The notes under the pieces were generated by a model. The model had not been told where the DNA came from. It saw only the letters and a program-made list of their open reading frames with translations, and ran no database searches. Source: Pedococcus bigeumensis (GTDB lineage: Bacteria > Actinomycetota > Actinomycetes > Actinomycetales > Dermatophilaceae). From it: a stretch of 64,000 bases of DNA. The stretch covers positions 62,001-126,000 of the forward strand of contig NZ_RCZM01000003.1 of NCBI RefSeq assembly GCF_006438965.1, read 5' to 3'. Below, piece after piece: positions 62,627 to 64,000 of this stretch (positions within the stretch are counted from its first letter, which is position 1; each line of letters starts with the position of its first letter). Position numbers and translations under genes: made by a program.

Positions 62627-63463
62627 ATGGAACTGCTCAGCACCCGCAGGCGCAGGCTGGTGACCGCCGCCGCCACCGCCGCGTTCATCGCCGTGCCACT
62701 CGTCACGGGGCTGGCGGCGAACGCCGCCACCGCGACCGGCGCCGTCAACACGACCGGCAACCCCGGCCCGGCCCTCACTGTGCGCGCCCACCCCACGTCG
62801 CAGTCCGACGCGGTCGGCAAGCGCGCCGACGGCGCCACGATCACCATCGTCTGCCAGACCTACGGACAGCAGGTGACGGGCACCTACGGAACGACGAAGA
62901 TCTGGGACAAGGTCAAGAGCGGCGGCTATGTCAGCGACGCCTTCATCAGGACCGGCTCCGACGGCCTGGTCGCGCCGCTGTGTGCGGGCAGCACGCCGCC
63001 GACCGAACCCAGCCAGAGCGCCAAGGTCAAGGCGACCATCGCAGCGGCCAGGGCCATGACCGGCAAGTACCCCTACTCGTGGGGTGGCGGCAACTACACC
63101 GGTCCCACCAAGGGAATCTGCTGCAGTCCCAGCGGGATCGACGACCGCAACACCGTCGGCTTCGACTGCTCGGGCCTGATGGAGTACGCCTTCTTCAAGG
63201 GCGCCGGCCTCAAGGTCTCCAGCACCTCACGCAGCCAGTACGCCGACGGACCGCGCGTCCCGATCGGCCAGCTCAAGGCCGGCGACATGGTGTTCTGGTC
63301 CAGCGCCAGCAAGACCGAGTCCGGCATCCACCACGTCGCGCTCTACATCGGCGACGGGCAGATCGTCGAGGCCGACCGGGTGAGCGGCCCGGACGTCCGC
63401 GTCCGCTCGTTCTCCACCGGCGAGTCCGGCGTCATGCCCTTCGCGGTCCGGCCGAACCGCTGA
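62627..63463 (+). CDS. NlpC/P60 cell-wall peptidase with SH3-like region
   Basis: 278 residues. Signal peptide of about 35 residues (RRRRLVTAAATAAFIAVPLV...LAANAATA). The first domain (ALTVRAHPTSQSDAVGKRAD, ATITIVCQTYGQQVTGTYGT, WDKVKSGGYVSDAFIRTGSD) is SH3b-like. The C-terminal NlpC/P60 papain-fold has Cys in VGFDCSGLMEYAFFKGAGL near residue 181 and His in GIHHVALYIGDGQIVEADRV near 235. An insert with two adjacent Cys (GICCSPSGID) precedes the active-site Cys. It cuts peptidoglycan stem peptides outside the cell. Confidence 0.92.
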   Translation: MELLSTRRRRLVTAAATAAFIAVPLVTGLAANAATATGAVNTTGNPGPALTVRAHPTSQSDAVGKRADGATITIVCQTYGQQVTGTYGTTKIWDKVKSGGYVSDAFIRTGSDGLVAPLCAGSTPPTEPSQSAKVKATIAAARAMTGKYPYSWGGGNYTGPTKGICCSPSGIDDRNTVGFDCSGLMEYAFFKGAGLKVSSTSRSQYADGPRVPIGQLKAGDMVFWSSASKTESGIHHVALYIGDGQIVEADRVSGPDVRVRSFSTGESGVMPFAVRPNR

Positions 63464-63487
63464 CCGTCCCGCACGCAGCGCACACCG

Positions 63488-63520
63488 AGGTATGCCGGGT
63501 GGTCACCACCTGGCATACCT
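63488..63520. repeat. 33-bp palindrome with paired GGTATGCC/GGCATACC words
   Basis: Arms of 16 bp at 63488-63503 and 63505-63520 around one C, beginning AGGTATGCC and ending GGCATACCT. The single mismatch (G/T) becomes a G-U pair in RNA. It lies between the NlpC gene and the glycerophosphodiesterase gene and could serve as a terminator. It is built like the palindrome at 19538. Confidence 0.85.
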
Positions 63521-63554
63521 CGCGCTGAGCGGGCCGGCAGCTAGCCTCGCCCCC

Positions 63555-64000
63555 ATGCGCCGCGCCCGGACCCGCCTGTGTGCGGCTGCCGCGCTGGCGC
63601 TGCTCACGGCCTGCGGGGCCGGCTCACCGGACGCCGCGACGAGCCAGTCGTCGCCGTCCGCGACGTCGTCCGCAGTGTCGTCCTCGCCGTCGTCCTCGCC
63701 GTCGTCCTCGCCGTCGTCCACGCCGTCGTCCACGCCATCCTCCTCGGCGTCGGGGCCCGGCGCTGGACCGCTCTCGGGGTATCCCGTCATCGCCCACCGC
63801 GGGGGCCCGGCGCGTCACGCGGAGGAGTCGGTGGCCGCCTACCGCGCCGTCGCTGCCCAGGGCTTCGCGCTCGAGCTGGACGTGCAGCCGTTGGCCGACG
63901 GCACCCTGGTGGTCATGCACGACGACACGGTCGATCGCACGACCGACGGCACCGGGGCGGTCCGGGACCTCACGCTGGCTCAGTGGCAGCGGCTGCGGCT
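63555..64000 (+). CDS. Glycerophosphodiester phosphodiesterase lipoprotein (N-terminal part)
   Basis: 148 residues are visible; the gene continues past the window. Lipobox LLTAC (Cys20). A linker of Ser/Pro/Thr repeats (SSPSSSPSSSPSSTPSSTPS), encoded by a 12-bp tandem repeat, leads to the GDPD barrel: YPVIAHRGGPARHAEESVAA with catalytic His-Arg and a Glu-Glu in place of the common Glu-Asn, then LELDVQPLADGTLVVMHDDT and VDRTTDGTGAVRDLTLAQ. It hydrolyses glycerophosphodiesters outside the membrane. Confidence 0.88.
   Translation, partial: MRRARTRLCAAAALALLTACGAGSPDAATSQSSPSATSSAVSSSPSSSPSSSPSSTPSSTPSSSASGPGAGPLSGYPVIAHRGGPARHAEESVAAYRAVAAQGFALELDVQPLADGTLVVMHDDTVDRTTDGTGAVRDLTLAQWQRLR

Overview
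The window is high-GC DNA packed with genes on both strands and has the gene content and order of an actinobacterium. BldC, a Streptomyces-type valine dehydrogenase, DUF3073, DUF3151 beside class II aldolase, SigK/RskA, HelR, an LprG/P55-like pair, an F420-type nitroreductase homologue and GTG starts all point that way. The family Intrasporangiaceae (Janibacter/Terrabacter/Knoellia type) is my guess from general resemblance and is not proven. There is no rRNA, tRNA, CRISPR array, insertion sequence or prophage that I can support.

Layout. 0-5 kb: the cut N-terminus of a secreted protein, a cupin gene fragment, a GNAT acetyltransferase, a very large hybrid histidine kinase and an HTH regulator. 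5.5-14.5 kb: the order bldC-vdh-DUF3073-purM-purF known from Streptomyces, opened between DUF3073 and purM by about 4 kb holding an NCS1 permease, an isochorismatase-like hydrolase and three tandem paralogues of an unknown family. 14.5-18.6 kb: a probable SigK module (membrane molybdopterin oxidoreductase, fasciclin lipoprotein, sigK, rskA) with matching SigK-type promoters before the first two genes. 18.6-24.8 kb: oxidoreductases, a spermidine-synthase-like protein, a VOC protein, a sterol-carrier-like protein and a lipoprotein. 24.9-38.1 kb: purL-purQ-purS, purC, purD and purA, mixed with a nitroreductase-like gene, an MFS exporter, a LuxR-type regulator, helR and DUF402. 38-45 kb: a second LuxR-type regulator, a lipoprotein with a structured leader, DUF3151, fba, and an ECF42 sigma factor behind three DGPF/YCII genes with an ECF42-like promoter. 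45-56 kb: TrmH methyltransferase, CoA-transferase, a Tet(M)/OtrA-type ribosomal protection GTPase with an apparent translational attenuator, DedA, an ArsR/MFS pair, and an ABC exporter with its two-component system. 56-64 kb: pyrE, xthA, a hydrolase, an LprG-MFS-lipoprotein operon, an NlpC/P60 protein and the start of a glycerophosphodiesterase lipoprotein.

How it works together. Eight de novo purine genes lie on the minus strand in several blocks. Three stress or antibiotic response modules are recognisable from gene content plus control sites: SigK, ECF42/DGPF and the attenuator-controlled GTPase. Divergent regulator/exporter pairs carry their own inverted-repeat operators.

Most unusual signals. 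First, the word CGGCATAC(C) occurs about 50 times, in every reading frame and between genes, often forcing rare codons, and is sometimes paired into palindromes as DNA uptake sequences are elsewhere. Second, a 72-bp hairpin element is present as one solitary copy and a three-copy tandem array. Third, the GTPase attenuator has an upstream ORF whose codons pair with the ribosome binding site of the resistance gene.
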